Shown: one piece after another, positions 15,175-22,395 of the stretch
Numbering within the stretch: position 1 is the stretch's first letter
How the letters are laid out: every line of letters starts with the position of its first letter
Assembly: GCF_026236535.1 (NCBI RefSeq)
Contig: NZ_JAHTMW010000004.1
Span: forward strand, 1-64,000
Direction: 5' to 3'
DNA: 64,000 nt
DNA from: Streptomyces sp. SKN60
Lineage (GTDB): Bacteria; Actinomycetota; Actinomycetes; Streptomycetales; Streptomycetaceae
Notes under the pieces: generated by a model
Told to the model about the DNA's origin: nothing
The model's database searches: none
The model's input: only the letters and a program-made list of their open reading frames with translations
Made by a program: the position numbers and the translations under genes

Positions 15175-16101
15175 TCAGAAGTTGCCGTAGTTGACCTGCC
15201 AGGTCGGCAGGCCCATCCGGCGCCACACCGCGACCACCCGGTCGCGGTCGTCGAGCGACACGCGCACCGCGTAACGCGACCGGACGTGCGCGTCGAAGAG
15301 CTCGGCCTTGACGAGGTCGTCGGAGCGCCCGTCGTCGCTACCGCGCATCCACAGCTCGTCGTACGGCACCTCGTGGCGGGCGAGCCAGGCCTCGGTGAGC
15401 TCCCGGTGGTCCTCGCTGCGCCCGGAGAGCAGCACGATCCGGTCCCGGTGCGCGGCGCGGAAGGCGCGCAGCGCGTCGCGCACGGGCGGGTTGAGCAGAT
15501 CGAGGTCGCAGCGGGTGAAGTCGTACGGGCCGCGGTCGCCGCGCAGCGCGAGGGTGCCGTCGATGTCGCACAGGACGGCGCTGGGCAGTGCGGGGTCGGG
15601 GACGTACGGGGTGACGCCGGGGCGCTCGTTGAGCCAGGCGTCGGTGAGCCGCCAGCCGCCGCGGCGGGCCTTGGTGTGCTTGTCGGCGAGGATCCGGATG
15701 ATCTCCTCGCCGACCGGCCGCTCGCGGGCGGCGTCGCGGCGCACGCACTCCTCGACGGGCACGTCGGTGAAGTCGTGCACGACGAAGACCGCGTCGCGGC
15801 CGGTGAGGGCCGCCTTGAGGCGCCGCGGGATGTGCGGGGTGAGGTGGGTGTTGTCGACGACGACGTCGAAGCCGTCGTCGACGGCGGCGCGGATCGCGGC
15901 GTCCTGGATGCCGAGCACGGTCTGCTCGTGGGCGCGGGAGCGGCGGTCGCCGCCGGTGGTGCCGCCGGGCAGGTCGAGCATCCCGCGCAGGTCGTCGAGG
16001 TTCACCCGGCGCATCCGGCCCTCGGACCGCTCCTGCAGGGCGCGGGCGGCGGTCGTCTTGCCGGAGGCCGGCAGTCCGGTCATCACATGGACCACGGGCA
16101 C
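15175..16101 (-). CDS. polynucleotide 5'-kinase/3'-phosphatase (Pnkp-like)
   Basis: The protein has 308 residues with the domain order of T4 Pnkp. The N-terminal P-loop kinase has GLPASGKTT (9-17), VVDNTHLTP and the lid region CVRRDAARERP. The C-terminal HAD phosphatase has CDIDGTLALR with nucleophile D179 and D181, LLSGRSEDHR and SLDDRDRVV. Such enzymes heal RNA ends by removing 3' phosphate and phosphorylating 5' OH before ligation. It begins with a GTG two bases after the RNA ligase stop, with GAGGAG overlapping that stop, so the two are co-translated. Together they form an RNA-repair module; the natural RNA target is not shown by the sequence. Confidence 0.88.
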   Translation of the reverse strand: MPVVHVMTGLPASGKTTAARALQERSEGRMRRVNLDDLRGMLDLPGGTTGGDRRSRAHEQTVLGIQDAAIRAAVDDGFDVVVDNTHLTPHIPRRLKAALTGRDAVFVVHDFTDVPVEECVRRDAARERPVGEEIIRILADKHTKARRGGWRLTDAWLNERPGVTPYVPDPALPSAVLCDIDGTLALRGDRGPYDFTRCDLDLLNPPVRDALRAFRAAHRDRIVLLSGRSEDHRELTEAWLARHEVPYDELWMRGSDDGRSDDLVKAELFDAHVRSRYAVRVSLDDRDRVVAVWRRMGLPTWQVNYGNF

Positions 16102-16103
16102 GG

Positions 16104-17321
16104 TCAGTTCTCCTCGTCGGTGGCGAACGGGTCGGCGTTCTCGGGGCGCAGCGCGCGCCAGGTCATCAGGTCGGTGCGGCGCCCGTCGAGGCGCAGGAAC
16201 ATCGCGGAGCGCAGCTGCCGGTCGGGCAGTGCGCGCGCCGCGCGGGCGAAGGCGGCGCGGTCGCCGGCGAGGTGCGCGAGCGTGGCGTACGCCGCGTCGA
16301 CGGCCTGCTCGCGGGCGGCGAACTCGGTCTCCAGGCGCTCGACGACGGACCGCACCCAGGCGTCGAACTCGTCGGGCACCTGCTCCAGGAGCGCGTCGAG
16401 CGGGCGGCCGCCGTCGGCGCGGATGCCGCCGAGTTCGGCCATGGACAGGCCGAGGCCGCTCGCCAGGATCTTGGCGGAGGTGCCGGCGAAGCGCTGGATG
16501 CCGTGGCCGCGCCAGATGTCGCGCTCGGTGACTCCGGTGACGACCTTGTGCAGCCGCACGTACTCGGCGATCTTCGCCTTGGCGCGGACGCCGGACGCGA
16601 AGCGCAGCACGAAGCCCTCGGCGTCGGTGCCGGTGGCGGCGCTGCCGTCGGGCAGCGTGTTCGACGCGGTCAGCTTCAGCAGGGCGTCGAGGTCCATCGG
16701 CGGGTGCAGGGTGACGACCGAGCCGATGCCCCGCCAGGCGCCGGCGGCCTCGGCGAGCGGCGTCTCGGTGCCGTCGGGGCCGTAGGCGGCGAGCAGCACG
16801 AGGTCGCGGCGGTCGCCGTAGTCCACGACGATCCGGTTCTCCGGGTAGAGGATCTCCATCAGGTACGTGGTGCCCGGGACGAGCGCCGAGGTGTCGGCGG
16901 TGTCGAGGCGGCGCTGCGCCCAGGTGGCCTGGGTGCTGGTGAAGGATCCCTTGGAGGCGACGCGCCAGCGGTCCTCGTAGTGGAAGAGGACGCCGAGGCT
17001 GCCGTCGACCTTGTCGTACACCTCGAAGGGCTCGTCGGGCAGCGCGGGCGCGTAGGCGCGGCCGTGGGTGTGCTCGGAGACGTTGAAGAACTTGGGCAGC
17101 GGCAGGGCGACGACGCGGCCGGTGCGGTCGTCGGCGACGAGGCCGCGGCAGCGGACGGTGACCCGGTTCCAGACGCCCTCGTACTGGCAGGCCCGTGTGT
17201 ACGTGTAGATGGACAGCGGCAGCTCGGGGTGCGGCTTGCGCGTCACGTGGCCTGCTGCGACCGCCGCCGCCAGTTCGTCCGGCGGCAGCAGCGCGTCGAG
17301 AGTCAGGTGCGCCTGGCTCAT
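16104..17321 (-). CDS. ATP-dependent RNA ligase (T4 Rnl-like)
   Basis: The protein has 405 residues. Nucleotidyltransferase motif I is YDKVDGSLG with the adenylated lysine K104. Other expected motifs are RCRGLVADD, TYLMEILYPENRIV (motif III), AEGFVLRF (motif IV) and KAKIAEYVRLH (motif V). This is the T4 RnlA style of RNA ligase, which seals 5'-phosphate/3'-OH ends. The C-terminal 150 residues are alpha-helical and could recognise the RNA. The ATG at 17321 has GGGAGGG upstream. The gene directly precedes and is coupled to the Pnkp-like gene, forming a heal-and-seal pair similar to the phage T4 tRNA repair set. Confidence 0.9.
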   Translation of the reverse strand: MSQAHLTLDALLPPDELAAAVAAGHVTRKPHPELPLSIYTYTRACQYEGVWNRVTVRCRGLVADDRTGRVVALPLPKFFNVSEHTHGRAYAPALPDEPFEVYDKVDGSLGVLFHYEDRWRVASKGSFTSTQATWAQRRLDTADTSALVPGTTYLMEILYPENRIVVDYGDRRDLVLLAAYGPDGTETPLAEAAGAWRGIGSVVTLHPPMDLDALLKLTASNTLPDGSAATGTDAEGFVLRFASGVRAKAKIAEYVRLHKVVTGVTERDIWRGHGIQRFAGTSAKILASGLGLSMAELGGIRADGGRPLDALLEQVPDEFDAWVRSVVERLETEFAAREQAVDAAYATLAHLAGDRAAFARAARALPDRQLRSAMFLRLDGRRTDLMTWRALRPENADPFATDEEN

Positions 17322-17603
17322 GGGTTCCCTCCCGTGTTCAAGGAGGCCCATTCTTCTGTGCGCCCGCCGCGCCGACCAGCGAATTAGCGGGCGGGCCGAT
17401 CTTGCGGCGGGGGCGAGGGATAGGACACATCCCGGCGGCGCGGGCCGGAGCGGACCGCGACCGGTCCGTGACCGATCCGGGACGGCCGGGGCCGCTCGGG
17501 GCCTCCGATACCGGTGGAAAAGGGCACGAGCTCCCCTGCCGGGCGGCTGTCCAGGCGGGCGTCCGGCTTCCGGACCCGGCCCCTCGGCCGGGGTGGGGCC
17601 CCG

Positions 17604-17609
17604 TAGACT
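17604..17609 (+). promoter_or_regulatory. TAGACT -10 element upstream of small ORF
   Basis: TAGACT matches the Streptomyces housekeeping -10 (TAGnnT) 43 bases before the ATG at 17652. The -35 is not convincing. The rest of the 330-bp divergent gap (17322-17651) holds no recognisable gene. It contains a loose GCCCGC/GCGGGC repeat near 17362-17395 and the ligase Shine-Dalgarno. Confidence 0.4.
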
Positions 17610-17651
17610 CGCCGCCCGAAGGACGTCGCAGAAGCCGAGGAAGCGAGCGCA

Positions 17652-17855
17652 ATGAACTACGCGGACACCACCGCCCCGATCTACGCCGAGCTCATACGGG
17701 AGCAGGGCGACGTGCCCGGTGAGGTCCGGCGGACCGCCGAAGAGGTGATGCGCGACCTCAGCCGCGTGATCCAGATGCCGCCGGCCGGGCTCGGCCCGAA
17801 CGGCGGGCAGATGGCTCCGATGGCGCAGGTCTCGCCGATGGCCCCGCTGCAGTAG
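17652..17855 (+). CDS. small hypothetical protein, 67 residues
   Basis: I do not recognise the family. The protein is acidic and helical in its first half (YAELIREQGDVPGEVRRTAEEVMRDL would be one amphipathic helix, about residues 11-36) and has a flexible Pro/Gly/Met tail (MAPMAQVSPMAPLQ). Codon use is strongly G/C at third positions, GAGGAAGCG precedes the ATG, a TAGACT -10 lies upstream and a strong hairpin follows 20 bases after the stop. These support a real gene. It is divergent from the RNA ligase gene, which makes a functional link possible but unproven. Confidence 0.65.
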   Translation: MNYADTTAPIYAELIREQGDVPGEVRRTAEEVMRDLSRVIQMPPAGLGPNGGQMAPMAQVSPMAPLQ

Positions 17856-17875
17856 CCGGCGCTTCCGCTCCTCGC

Positions 17876-17921
17876 GGGCGCTCATTTGGTATACAAAAAA
17901 CGGTATACCAAGTGGGCGCCC
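17876..17921 (+). terminator. 19-bp stem-loop after the small ORF; embedded GTATAC palindromes
   Basis: The arms 17876-17894 and 17903-17921 pair over 19 positions (17 Watson-Crick plus two G-U in the top-strand transcript), with an eight-base loop AAAAAACG, followed by TTT. The inner half is strikingly A/T-rich and contains two GTATAC centres 14 bp apart (TTGGTATAC and GTATACCAA). As RNA it is an obvious terminator for the small ORF. As DNA, the inner palindrome looks like a GntR-type operator for the amidohydrolase that starts 43 bases later. Both functions are possible. Confidence 0.7.
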
Positions 17922-17964
17922 TTTCGTGTGCGCCCGTGCCGCCCCCGAGCCGAGGAGTCCGCCC

Positions 17965-19215
17965 GTGCCCTCCCTGTCCTCCCCGACCTCCCGGTCCGCC
18001 ACGTCCGCCGCGTCTCCTCGCACCGCCACCGTCTTCCGCCGGGTCCGCCCGCTCGGCGGCCCGGTCACGGACCTGGTCGCCGTCGACGGGGTGCTGGTGG
18101 ACGCCGTACCGGACGGCACCGCGGTCGAGGTGGTCGACGGCGGCGGCCGGATGGCGCTGCCCACTCTGGTCGACTCGCACATCCACCCGGACAAGACCTC
18201 GTGGGGCGAGTCCTGGTACAGCCGCCGGGCGGCGCAGGGCATCGCCGGGTTCGTGGCCGGGGACGTGGAGCTGTCCCGGGCGCTGCCCACGCCGGTGGGC
18301 GAGCGCGCGTACCGCCTGATGGCCCACGCGGCCGCCCAGGGCACCCGGGCGATGCGGGCGCACGCCGACGTCGCGCCGGCCTTCGGCCTGTCGGGCCTGG
18401 CGGGCATCGCCGAGGCGCGCGAGCGGCTGCGCGGCATCGTGGACGTGGAGCTCGTGGCCTTCCCGCAGCACGGCCTGGTCCGGGAGCCGGGCACCCTGGA
18501 ACTGCTCGCGGAGGCGGCCGAGGGCGGGCTGATCACCCATGTCGGCGGGATCGACCCGGCCGGTTTCGACGCGACCGGGGACGCGAAGGCCGCCGACGGC
18601 GACCAGCTGGGCGCGGTCTTCGGGCTCGCCGAACGGCACGGTCTCGGCCTCGACATCCATCTGCACGACCGCGGCGAGACCGGTCTGGTCCCGCTCCGGG
18701 ACATCGCCGCCCGCACCAAGGCGCTCGGCCTGCGGGGCAGGGTGAGCGTGGCGCACGCCTTCGCGGTCGCCCAGCTGTCCGGCCGCGAGCTCGACGAGAC
18801 GGCCGACCTGCTCGCGGACGCCGGGGTGTCGCTGACCACGGTCGCGCTGTCCGCCGTCACGATCCTGCCGTTCCGGCGGCTCGCCGAGCGCGGGGTGCGG
18901 GTCGGCCTCGGCTCGGACGGGGTGCGGGACAACTGGAGCCCGTTCGGCAACGCCGACATGCTGCACCGGGCGTGGCTGGCCGGCTGGGCCCTCGACGCCC
19001 GCCTCGACGAGGACCTCGAGGCCTGCTTCGAGCTGGCCGCGCACGGCGGCGCGGAGCTGCTCGGACTGCCCCGCGCCGACCTGCGGCCGGGCGCGCCCGC
19101 CGACTTCATGCTGGTGGAGGGCGAGTGCCTGCCGCAGGCCGTGGTCGACCTGCCGCGCCGTGAGCTCGTGGTGCGGGCGGGCCGGGTGGTGGCCCGCGAC
19201 GGAGCCCTGGTCTGA
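17965..19215 (+). CDS. cytosine deaminase-like amidohydrolase
   Basis: The protein has 416 residues of the metal-dependent amidohydrolase fold. Metal and substrate motifs are DSHIHPDKTSWGE (about residues 70-82), DIHLHDRGETG, SVAHAFAVAQL and GLGSDGVRDNWSPFGNADM, in the spacing of CodA-type deaminases. It probably deaminates cytosine or a related cyclic amide; the exact substrate is not certain. I chose the GTG at 17965 because GAGGAG at 17952-17957 is well placed; an earlier GTG at 17926 has no ribosome site. A long palindromic hairpin lies just upstream and may control it. The gene ends two bases before the convergent oligopeptidase gene. Confidence 0.85.
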   Translation: MPSLSSPTSRSATSAASPRTATVFRRVRPLGGPVTDLVAVDGVLVDAVPDGTAVEVVDGGGRMALPTLVDSHIHPDKTSWGESWYSRRAAQGIAGFVAGDVELSRALPTPVGERAYRLMAHAAAQGTRAMRAHADVAPAFGLSGLAGIAEARERLRGIVDVELVAFPQHGLVREPGTLELLAEAAEGGLITHVGGIDPAGFDATGDAKAADGDQLGAVFGLAERHGLGLDIHLHDRGETGLVPLRDIAARTKALGLRGRVSVAHAFAVAQLSGRELDETADLLADAGVSLTTVALSAVTILPFRRLAERGVRVGLGSDGVRDNWSPFGNADMLHRAWLAGWALDARLDEDLEACFELAAHGGAELLGLPRADLRPGAPADFMLVEGECLPQAVVDLPRRELVVRAGRVVARDGALV

Positions 19216-19216
19216 G

Positions 19217-21259
19217 TCAGCTGTCGCGGCCTCCGAGGGTCCGCCACAGGAAGGTGTGCTCAAGCGCGCTGTTGTACGCGGTCTGTTCGTGGTCGGTGGC
19301 CCCCGCGTGGCCGCCGGCCAGGGTCTCGTGCAGCAGCACCCGGTGGCCGAGCTCGCGCAGCCGGGCGGCGGCCTTGCGGGCGTGTCCGGGGTGCACCCGG
19401 TCGTCGCGGGTCGAGGTGGTGAGAAGGACCGGCGGGTAGGGCCGGCCCGCCGCCAGCCGGTGGTACGGCGAGAGCGCGGCGAGGTGCGGCCGGTCGGCCG
19501 GGTCGTCGGGGTCCCCGTACTCGGCGATCCAGCTGGCCCCTGCCAGCAGCCGGTGGAAGCGCAGCATGTCGAGCAGCGGCACGTGCGCGACGATCGCGCC
19601 GAACATCTCGGGACTGCGGACCAGCATGGCGCCCATGAGCAGGCCGCCGTTGCTGCCGCCGGTGATGCCGAGCTGCTCGGGCGTGGTGATGCCCCGGGCG
19701 ACCAGGTCGCGGGCGACGGCCTCGAAGTCCTCGTAGGCGCGCGGCCGGTCGGCCTTGAGGGCGCTGCGGTGCCAGCGCGGCCCGTACTCGCCGCCGCCCC
19801 GGATGCCGGCCACCACGAAGGTGCCGCCGCGGGCGAGCCAGGCGCGGCCGCGCACGGTGTCGTACGAGGGGGTGAGGGAGACCTCGAAGCCGCCGTACCC
19901 GTTGAGGAGGGTGGGCCGGGGGCCCTGCCGGTCCCCGGGGCCGACGACGGTGTACGGGACGCGGGTGCCGTCGGCCGAGACGGCGAAGTACTGCCGGGCC
20001 TCCAGGCCGTCGGCGTCGAAGCGCTCGGGGGCCTGCTTGATGGTCTCGCCCGGTCCGCCGATCTCGCCGCGGTGCAGGGTGGGCGGGACGAGGTGGCCGG
20101 TGACGGACAGGAAGTACTCGTCGCCGGTGTCGGGGTCGGTGTCGGTGAGGGCGGCCGAGGAGAGCGGCGGGATGTCGGCGAGCTCCTGGCGCTTCCAGCC
20201 GGCTCCGGTGCCGGTGCCGGCGGTGGCGGGGTCGGCGGGCGGGGTGAGGACGTGCAGACGGCTGGCGACGTCCTGGAGGGTCTCGACGATCAGGTGGTTG
20301 CGGGTCCAGGAGTGTCCGGCGAGCGCGGTGCGGTCGTCGGGCGTGAACAGCACCTCGGGCTCGCGCCGCCCGGCGAGGAAGGCGTCGAAGCGGAAGGCGA
20401 GGAGCGCGCCCGCGGGCTGTCCGAGCCAGGGCGCCTTGGGGGTGACGAGCAGCCACTCGCGGTGCACGGAGCTGTCGGCGTCCTCGGGCAGGTCGAGGCG
20501 GCGCAGCTCGCCTTCGTCGTCGATCAGATGGGTCTCGTGGTGCCAGAAGTCGCGGTAGCGGACGACGAAGTCGCGCTCGAAGCCCTCGGTGGGGTCGTGC
20601 CAGGCAGAGACGACGAGGTCGGACTCCTGGCCCTCGTGGACGAGCTCGGCGGCGTCGAGCGGGGTGCCGCGGCGCCAGCGGCGCACGGTGCGGGGGTAGC
20701 CGGAGGCGGTGAGGGAGCCGGGGCCCTCGTCGGTGCCGACGAAGACGTGGTCCTCGTCGATCCAGCCGATGTCGGTCTTGGCCTCGGGGAGGGTGAACCC
20801 GTCGGCCACGAAGGCCCGTTCCGCCAGGTCGTACTCGCGTACGACCACGGCGTCGCCGCCGCCGCGCGCGAGGCTCACCAGGGCCCGCCGGTACGCGGGG
20901 CGCAGCACCTGCGCGCCCGCCCAGGTCCAGTCCTCGCCCTCCTCGGCGGCGAGCGCGTCGAGGTCGAGCAGGACGTCCCACGCGGGCGCGTCGGTGCGGT
21001 ACTCGTCGAGGGTGGTGCGCCGCCAGACGCCCTTGGTGTGCTCGGCGCTCTGCCAGAAGTTGTAGAGGTACGGTCCGCGCCGCCGGGTGTACGGGATGCG
21101 GTCCGGCGCGTCGAGGACTTCGCGCAGCTCGGCGACGAGGCCGGCGAAGCCGTCTCCTCCGGCGAGCTCCGCCGCCGTCTCGGCGTTGCGCTCCCGCACC
21201 CAGTCGAGGGCGCGCTCCCCCTCGACCTCCTCCAGCCACAGATACGGGTCGTCGCTCAC
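19217..21259 (-). CDS. prolyl oligopeptidase family serine peptidase (S9A)
   Basis: The protein has 680 residues. The N-terminal part begins with DDPYLWLEEVEGERALDWVR and continues as a beta-propeller. The C-terminal alpha/beta-hydrolase domain has the nucleophile serine in GGSNGGLLMGAM, the acid in STRDDRVHPGHARK and the histidine in LAGGHAGATDHE. No signal peptide is present, so it should be cytoplasmic and cleave short proline-containing peptides. The GTG at 21259 overlaps the stop of the upstream gene (GTGA), so it is translated coupled to that hypothetical protein. Confidence 0.9.
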   Translation of the reverse strand: MSDDPYLWLEEVEGERALDWVRERNAETAAELAGGDGFAGLVAELREVLDAPDRIPYTRRRGPYLYNFWQSAEHTKGVWRRTTLDEYRTDAPAWDVLLDLDALAAEEGEDWTWAGAQVLRPAYRRALVSLARGGGDAVVVREYDLAERAFVADGFTLPEAKTDIGWIDEDHVFVGTDEGPGSLTASGYPRTVRRWRRGTPLDAAELVHEGQESDLVVSAWHDPTEGFERDFVVRYRDFWHHETHLIDDEGELRRLDLPEDADSSVHREWLLVTPKAPWLGQPAGALLAFRFDAFLAGRREPEVLFTPDDRTALAGHSWTRNHLIVETLQDVASRLHVLTPPADPATAGTGTGAGWKRQELADIPPLSSAALTDTDPDTGDEYFLSVTGHLVPPTLHRGEIGGPGETIKQAPERFDADGLEARQYFAVSADGTRVPYTVVGPGDRQGPRPTLLNGYGGFEVSLTPSYDTVRGRAWLARGGTFVVAGIRGGGEYGPRWHRSALKADRPRAYEDFEAVARDLVARGITTPEQLGITGGSNGGLLMGAMLVRSPEMFGAIVAHVPLLDMLRFHRLLAGASWIAEYGDPDDPADRPHLAALSPYHRLAAGRPYPPVLLTTSTRDDRVHPGHARKAAARLRELGHRVLLHETLAGGHAGATDHEQTAYNSALEHTFLWRTLGGRDS

Positions 21260-22152
21260 GCCCGGTCCTCCTGCTCGTCGTCGTGCTGCTCGTCGTCTTC
21301 CCAGGCCGGGATGGTCCAGCGCAGGACGGTACCGCCGTCGGCGGCGGGGTGGAGGGTCACGGGGTAGACCCGCCCGTAGAAGCGCTCTCCCGCGTGCCGC
21401 GCCGCGTGGTCCCCAGGATTCCAGCCGATCCCGAGCACCCGGCAGCCGGCCACCTCGATCACGCCGGCCTCCAGCGGGTGGTCCCAGCCGGCCCGCTGGG
21501 CCCGGTGGTAGTCGGTGTGCGGGTCGACGGACCACACGAGGCCCATGCCCCGGTGGTGTTCACGGGTCCAGTCGGCGAGTGCCTCGGCTCTCCGCTCGGC
21601 CTCCGCGACGGGCAGGTCCAGCCAGCCGCGCGGACCGCCCTCGTACCGCTGCCCGACCGGCTCACCGCCGAAGTGCGCCCACGCGGCCTCCGCATGGAGC
21701 CCCCAGTAGCCGAGGTCGGCGAGCCCGTTGTCCGACGGCGCCCCGAGACCCGTCCACGCGTCCAGGGCGACCGCGTCCCCCACGACCATGCCGCACCGGT
21801 CGACGGGCAGGTCCCCGAGCCGTACGGCCTCCGGGGCGCGGCCCGCCGGCCACGGCACGCCGAGGTGTGTCTCCAGGACGGAGATGACCGGCACCTCGTC
21901 GAAGAGGGACCACTCGGTGAGCGCCCGTACGGCCAGCGGCCGGTCGGGGCGCGCCGGGACCGCGACCGCCTCGCAGTCCCCGTCGCGCAGCTGCCCGCCG
22001 CCCGCGGCGGCCGCCTCGCGGGCTCGTTCCGAGAGCGGGGGGCCGGTCTCGGACCAGCAGTCGATCCAGCCGCCCATGCCGAGCACGAGCACCCCCGACG
22101 GCGCCGTCACCTCACCGAGCCCGGTCCACGTCCCCGTCATGGTCTCCGTCAT
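21256..22152 (-). CDS. hypothetical protein coupled to oligopeptidase
   Basis: The protein has 298 residues and I do not recognise the family. It lacks a signal peptide or membrane helices. Visible features are GVLVLGMGGWIDCWSETGPP near the start, VVGDAVALDAWTGLG, WSVDPHTDYHRAQR and a C-terminal WTIPAWEDDEQHDDEQEDRA acidic tail. The ATG at 22152 has GGGGAGGG just upstream; a longer frame from 22212 is less likely. It overlaps the oligopeptidase start by four bases, so the two are one operon. A 22-bp perfect operator-like palindrome lies 59 bases upstream. Confidence 0.75.
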   Translation of the reverse strand: MTETMTGTWTGLGEVTAPSGVLVLGMGGWIDCWSETGPPLSERAREAAAAGGGQLRDGDCEAVAVPARPDRPLAVRALTEWSLFDEVPVISVLETHLGVPWPAGRAPEAVRLGDLPVDRCGMVVGDAVALDAWTGLGAPSDNGLADLGYWGLHAEAAWAHFGGEPVGQRYEGGPRGWLDLPVAEAERRAEALADWTREHHRGMGLVWSVDPHTDYHRAQRAGWDHPLEAGVIEVAGCRVLGIGWNPGDHAARHAGERFYGRVYPVTLHPAADGGTVLRWTIPAWEDDEQHDDEQEDRA

Positions 22153-22210
22153 GTTCCCCTCCCTGCCGCCCATGATGGACGACCCCACTGACAACCGGAC
22201 CACCGCACAC

Positions 22211-22232
22211 ATTGGTTCGTGGTCGAACCAAT
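22211..22232. promoter_or_regulatory. perfect 9-bp inverted repeat, candidate repressor operator
   Basis: ATTGGTTCG and CGAACCAAT flank TGGT in the divergent region between the hypothetical/oligopeptidase operon and phospholipase C. Such a perfect, A/T-containing palindrome is rare here and is the right size for a TetR- or MarR-family dimer. No regulator gene is adjacent. Confidence 0.55.
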
Positions 22233-22274
22233 TCCCGCCCGGCTTCTCGTCCCTCCCTGTAGCACCACCTCACC

Positions 22275-22307
22275 GTCCTCGGGAAGTTCACCCATCGATT
22301 ACTGCAC
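22275..22307 (+). promoter_or_regulatory. weak PHO-box-like direct repeats
   Basis: The 11-base unit GTTCACCCATC (22286-22296) matches the Streptomyces PhoP half-site GTTCACC. The flanking units GTCCTCGGGAA and GATTACTGCAC match only partly. Phosphate control would suit a secreted phospholipase C, whose ATG lies about 90 bases downstream. Confidence 0.25.
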
Positions 22308-22395
22308 GGCTGTATACCTTTGGGACCGGTTCCCTCATCCTGTCCTCGCGTGCCACCGGGGCACCGCGGGACACGAGAGGTGGGCGAGGCGGGAC

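Noticed and set aside
17886..17911. GTATAC repeat as a Zur or iron-regulator box
   Set aside because: It lacks the TGAAAATGATTTTCA-like (Zur) or 19-bp DmdR/IdeR pattern, and the neighbouring gene is a deaminase.
16104..19247. Extension of the RNA ligase frame far upstream
   Set aside because: The upstream 640 codons are antisense to the amidohydrolase gene. The ligase has a good ribosome site and start at 17321.
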